A stretch of 64,000 nt of DNA. It comes from Nocardiopsis sp. CC223A (GTDB lineage Bacteria; Actinomycetota; Actinomycetes; Streptosporangiales; Streptosporangiaceae). Below, in pieces: positions 61,353 to 64,000 of this stretch. The stretch is taken from assembly GCF_030766825.1 (NCBI RefSeq), contig NZ_JASFDV010000023.1:1-64000 (forward strand), read 5' to 3'. The translations under genes were made by a program, and so were the position numbers. The notes below the pieces were generated by a model. It was not told the DNA's origin, ran no database searches, and was given only the letters and a program-made list of their open reading frames with translations. How positions within the stretch are numbered: the first letter of the stretch is position 1; each line of letters starts with the position of its first letter.

Positions 61353-61499
61353 GTGGACCCGTCCCGAAGTACCGACAGCATCCCCCAGGGATGCTGCGGC
61401 CCCGAAACCGACGAGCCTCCTTCTCCCGGGGGCACGCGCCCTCGTAGAACCGTTCCCGGTCGCGCCGGGAACATCGCCCAGGCGGTGCGTGCCCGATGA
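61353..61499 (+). CDS. possible 48-aa leader ORF coupled to CNNM gene
   Basis: A frame from GTG 61353, with GAGAGAGGAAAA upstream, runs 48 codons and stops with TGA overlapping the ATG of the next gene (ATGATGA). The product, starting VDPSRSTDSIPQGCCGPE, is hydrophilic and Pro/Arg-rich. Third-position GC is lower than in neighbouring genes, and two hairpins (61377-61396 AGCATCCC/GGGATGCT; 61451-61471 GTTCCCGG/CCGGGAAC) lie inside it, so it may instead be a structured regulatory leader. Coding status undecided. Confidence 0.35.
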   Translation: MDPSRSTDSIPQGCCGPETDEPPSPGGTRPRRTVPGRAGNIAQAVRAR

Positions 61500-62878
61500 T
61501 GAGCACCGTTCTCAGTATCGGCCTGGGGATTCTGGTGGTCTTCCTGATCACCGTGGCGACGGGATACTTCGTCGCCCAGGAATTCGGCTACATGGCCGTG
61601 GACCGCTCCCGCCTGCGGGCGCGGGCCTCGGCGGGTGACGCCGGCGCCAAACGGGCGCTGGGCATCACCAATCGCACATCGTTCATGCTCTCCGGTGCCC
61701 AGCTGGGCATCACGGTCACCGCTCTGCTCGTCGGTTATGTCGCCGAGCCGCTGATCGGTGAGGGCATCGGCGAGCTCCTCGGCGGCGTGGGGGTGCCCAC
61801 GGGCATCGGCGTCGCCATCGGCACCGTGCTGGCCCTGCTGTTCTCGACCGTCGTCCAGATGGTCTTCGGCGAGCTCTTCCCCAAGAACCTGGCGATCGCC
61901 CGGCCCGAGCCGGTGGCACGTTCCCTGGCTCTGTCCACGGGGATCTACCTCAAGGTCTTCGGCCCGGTCATCTGGCTGTTCGACCAGGCGGCGATCCTGA
62001 TCCTGAAGCTGGCCCGGATCGAACCGGTGGAGGACGTCCAGCACGCGGCGACCCCGCGCGACCTGGAGAGCATCATCGCCGAGTCCAAGGAGAGCGGCGA
62101 CCTGCCCGCGGAGCTGTCCACCTTGTTGGACCGCACCCTGGACTTCCACGAGAGCACCGCCGGGCACGCGATGATCCCGCGTCCGGAGGTGTCCACCGTG
62201 GAGGAGGGCGACCCGGTCAGCCGGGTCGTCGAGCTCATGGCCTCCGACCACTCCCGTTTCCCGGTCCTGGGCGACGGCGTCGACGACATCGTCGGCGTCA
62301 TCTGCCTGCGCGACGTGCTCGCGCTCGGCGACCGCGACCTGGAGCACGTCAAGGTCAGCGAGGTGGCCCGGCCCACCGTCATGGTCCCGGCGTCGCTGCC
62401 GCTGCCGGGCGTGCTCGACCAGCTGCGCGAGGCGAACGAGGAGTTCGCCTGCGTGGTGGACGAGTACGGCGGCCTGGCCGGTGTGATCACCACCGAGGAC
62501 CTGGCCGAGGAGCTGGTCGGCGAGATCGCCGACGAGCACACCCCGGAGGAGGAGGCCCCCGCCCACCTGGACGGTGAGGGTTCCTACCTGGTCCCGGGCG
62601 GACTGCACATCGACGAGGTGGAGCGGCTGATCGAGCACGACCTACCCGAGGGCGACTACGAGACGCTGGGCGGTCTGGTCATCCACGAGCTGCACCGGCT
62701 GCCGCAGGTGGGCGACACCATCGCGTTGGCGCTGCCGCGTCCGGCCAGCGCCCATGACGACGACCCCGACATGGCGCTGACCCTGCGGGTGTCCTCCGTC
62801 CAGCGGCACGTGCCGCACACGGTGGAGGTGCGCCTGCACGAGGCCGACTCCGACCGGGCCGAGGAGGTGCGCGCATGA
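61496..62878 (+). CDS. CNNM/HlyC-CorC family transporter (DUF21, CBS pair, CorC_HlyC)
   Basis: 460 residues. DUF21/CNNM membrane domain with four helices (VLSIGLGILVVFLITVATGYFVAQEFGYMAV, SGAQLGITVTALLVGYVAEPL, VGVPTGIGVAIGTVLALLFSTVVQMVFGELFPKNLAIARP), a CBS pair (TAGHAMIPRPEVSTVEEG through VVDEYGGLAGVITTEDLAEELVGEI) and a C-terminal CorC_HlyC transport-associated domain. Related proteins move magnesium or are involved in divalent ion handling. The stop overlaps the ATG of the next homologue. Confidence 0.9.
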   Translation: MMSTVLSIGLGILVVFLITVATGYFVAQEFGYMAVDRSRLRARASAGDAGAKRALGITNRTSFMLSGAQLGITVTALLVGYVAEPLIGEGIGELLGGVGVPTGIGVAIGTVLALLFSTVVQMVFGELFPKNLAIARPEPVARSLALSTGIYLKVFGPVIWLFDQAAILILKLARIEPVEDVQHAATPRDLESIIAESKESGDLPAELSTLLDRTLDFHESTAGHAMIPRPEVSTVEEGDPVSRVVELMASDHSRFPVLGDGVDDIVGVICLRDVLALGDRDLEHVKVSEVARPTVMVPASLPLPGVLDQLREANEEFACVVDEYGGLAGVITTEDLAEELVGEIADEHTPEEEAPAHLDGEGSYLVPGGLHIDEVERLIEHDLPEGDYETLGGLVIHELHRLPQVGDTIALALPRPASAHDDDPDMALTLRVSSVQRHVPHTVEVRLHEADSDRAEEVRA

Positions 62879-63885
62879 GCGACATGAACATCTGGGTGGC
62901 GCTGGCGCTGACCGTCGTCATCATCGCGTTGAGCGCGTTCTTCGTCGCGATCGAGTTCGCGCTGGTGGCGGCCCGCCGCTACCGGTTGGAGGAGGCGGCC
63001 AAGACCAGCGCCTCGGCACGGGCGGCCGTCAAGAGCGCCCGGGACCTGTCGCTGCTGCTGGCCGGCTCCCAGCTGGGGATCACGCTGTGCGCGCTGGCGC
63101 TGGGCGCGATCTCCAAGCCCGCGGTGCACCACCTGCTGGAGCCGCTGTTCGGCGGCCTGCCCAGCGCGGTGGGGTACGTGGTGTCGTTCGTCCTCTCGCT
63201 CGTCGTGGTGACGTTCCTGCACCTGGTCGTGGGCGAGATGGCCCCCAAGTCGTGGGCGATCTCGCACCCGGAGAAGTCGGCGATCATGCTGGCGATCCCG
63301 ATGCGGGCGTTCATGTGGTTCACCCGTCCGCTGCTGCTGGCCCTGAACGGAATGGCCAACTGGTGCCTGCACCGGTTCGGGGTCGAGGCCGTGGACGAGA
63401 TGCACTCGGGCCACAACCCCGAGGACGTGCGGGAGCTGGTGGAGCACTCGGCCAAGGCCGGTGCGCTGGACTCCGAGCGCCGTGACCAGCTGGCCACGGC
63501 GCTGGAGGTCAACTCCCGTCCGCTGAGCGAGATCGTCACCCCCAGCGAGGAGATCGCCTCGGTGGAGCCCGACGACGGTGTGGAGGAGATCAAGCGGGTC
63601 TCCCGCGAGTCCTCGCACCTGCGCCTGGTGGTCATGGACGGCGGGGTTCCGGTGGGCGTGCTGCACGTGCGCGAGGCGCTGACGAGCCCGGCGGGGACGA
63701 CCGCCGCGGACCTGATGCGCCCGGTGCTGACGCTGCCCGCGGGCACGCCGATGTACTCGGCGATGAGCACCATGCGGGAGAGCCGCAGCCACCTGTCCCT
63801 GGTGGAGGAGGACGGCGAGACCATCGGTCTGGTCACCCTCCAGGACATCCTGGACCGGCTGCTGCTGCTGGACACCGCCGCCTGA
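62875..63885 (+). CDS. second CNNM/CBS-domain protein
   Basis: 336 residues. Same layout (IWVALALTVVIIALSAFFVAIEFALVAARRYRL, LLLAGSQLGITLCALALGAISKP, VVSFVLSLVVVTFLHLVVGEMAPKSWAISHPE, then CBS pair SRPLSEIVTPSEEI through TIGLVTLQDILDRLL) but without the C-terminal CorC_HlyC domain. Overlaps the first by 4 bp, so they form an operon and probably a heteromeric complex. Confidence 0.9.
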   Translation: MSDMNIWVALALTVVIIALSAFFVAIEFALVAARRYRLEEAAKTSASARAAVKSARDLSLLLAGSQLGITLCALALGAISKPAVHHLLEPLFGGLPSAVGYVVSFVLSLVVVTFLHLVVGEMAPKSWAISHPEKSAIMLAIPMRAFMWFTRPLLLALNGMANWCLHRFGVEAVDEMHSGHNPEDVRELVEHSAKAGALDSERRDQLATALEVNSRPLSEIVTPSEEIASVEPDDGVEEIKRVSRESSHLRLVVMDGGVPVGVLHVREALTSPAGTTAADLMRPVLTLPAGTPMYSAMSTMRESRSHLSLVEEDGETIGLVTLQDILDRLLLLDTAA

Positions 63886-63892
63886 AGGTGAC

Positions 63893-63928
63893 GGCCGGGC
63901 CCGGGGTCGTACGGCCCCGGGCCCGGCC
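63893..63928 (+). terminator. strong GC hairpin after CNNM pair
   Basis: GGCCGGGCCCGGGG (63893-63906) and CCCCGGGCCCGGCC (63915-63928), loop of 8 bases. Close after the stop codon at 63885. Confidence 0.7.
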
Positions 63929-63941
63929 GCGGCACGGAGAA

Positions 63942-63966
63942 GGGGGCGCCCCGCCGGGGCGCCCCC
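63942..63966. terminator. second GC hairpin, possibly bidirectional
   Basis: GGGGGCGCCCCG (63942-63953) and CGGGGCGCCCCC (63955-63966), flanked by GAGAAG and CTTCG. It lies before a stop codon on the minus strand. Confidence 0.6.
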
Positions 63967-63985
63967 TTCGTGTACGGCGTCGGCT

Positions 63986-64000
63986 CAGACGGCCTTGGCC
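63986..64000 (-). CDS. possible 3' end of a minus-strand gene, cut by the window edge
   Basis: On the minus strand the last bases read GCC AAG GCC GTC TGA (AKAV then stop). With a hairpin just downstream this suits the end of a gene coming from beyond the window. Too short to identify. Confidence 0.35.

Noticed and set aside
61310..61495. M-box (magnesium) riboswitch before the CNNM gene
   Set aside because: The gene context is tempting, but the conserved GGTGAGGCTCC-type core is not present in this leader, so I did not call one.
1..64000. CRISPR arrays
   Set aside because: No series of near-identical 25-40 bp repeats separated by unique spacers was seen. The 13-bp-spaced boxes near 1.4 kb are too short and too close.
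1..64000. tRNA or rRNA genes and an attachment site
   Set aside because: No cloverleaf with a GTTCGAATC-type T-loop plus acceptor pairing was found, so the integration boundaries of the accessory region remain undefined.

Overview
The sequence is very GC-rich, with codon third positions almost always G or C, frequent GTG/TTG starts and typical high-GC actinobacterial genes (SHOCT protein, DUF2332, DUF1918/DUF1876, PNPOx-F420 protein, MoxR-DUF58-VWA cluster, NarL-type two-component pairs). The overall impression is a filamentous actinomycete chromosome, plausibly Nocardiopsis or a close relative. That genus call is inference from protein style only.

Left part, about 1-25.7 kb: an accessory, decaying region. 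It opens with a serine recombinase divergent from a DGQHR-domain (DndB-like) gene; the shared promoter region carries two arrays of short repeats spaced about 13 bp apart. Then come a truncated, frameshifted Tn3-family transposase, a run of exported or membrane beta-propeller-like proteins (4270-5268, 5271-7370, 9246-11174), and a duplicated two-gene cassette (a small membrane protein plus a 49-57 aa acidic protein). In the first copy of that cassette the membrane gene is interrupted by a 155-bp MITE with perfect 22-bp terminal repeats and an 8-bp target duplication. Further on are small membrane proteins, a secreted peptide in an AT-rich patch, orphan 3' ends of paralogous genes, a PHP-domain fragment of DnaE, several genes broken by single-base frameshifts, an Imm49-type immunity gene, and an IS3-family element flanked by a truncated unknown gene and a GNAT pseudogene.

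Right part, about 25.7-64 kb: dense, mostly intact chromosomal genes. In order: TetR regulator with a lactate 2-monooxygenase-like flavoenzyme; ribonuclease Z; class V aminotransferase-like protein; phosphotransferase; EamA exporter; ArsR regulator; NIPSNAP-like protein; methyltransferase; PNPOx protein; proline iminopeptidase; a NarL/histidine-kinase pair; SHOCT protein; adenosine/adenine deaminase; DUF2332; GlxA-type regulator; a degenerate ABC ATPase; SoxR; RNase HI; peptide deformylase; SUKH protein; a second histidine kinase/response regulator pair; a degenerate acyl-CoA ligase; a Bcr/CflA exporter with a possible attenuator leader; a HipA-like kinase overlapping DUF3037; a degenerate Ser/Thr-kinase N-lobe membrane protein; MoxR-DUF58-VWA; HAD-NUDIX; APC permease; DUF1918-DUF1876 fusion; RsmC-like and TrmH-like methyltransferases; and two CNNM/HlyC-CorC transporters.

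The most unusual signals are the repeat arrays of the DGQHR/recombinase promoter, the MITE-interrupted duplicated cassette, the C-x4-C repeat protein, the orphan 3'-end fragments, and three proteins that keep a family fold but have lost catalytic motifs. All calls come from reading the sequence; no database search was possible.
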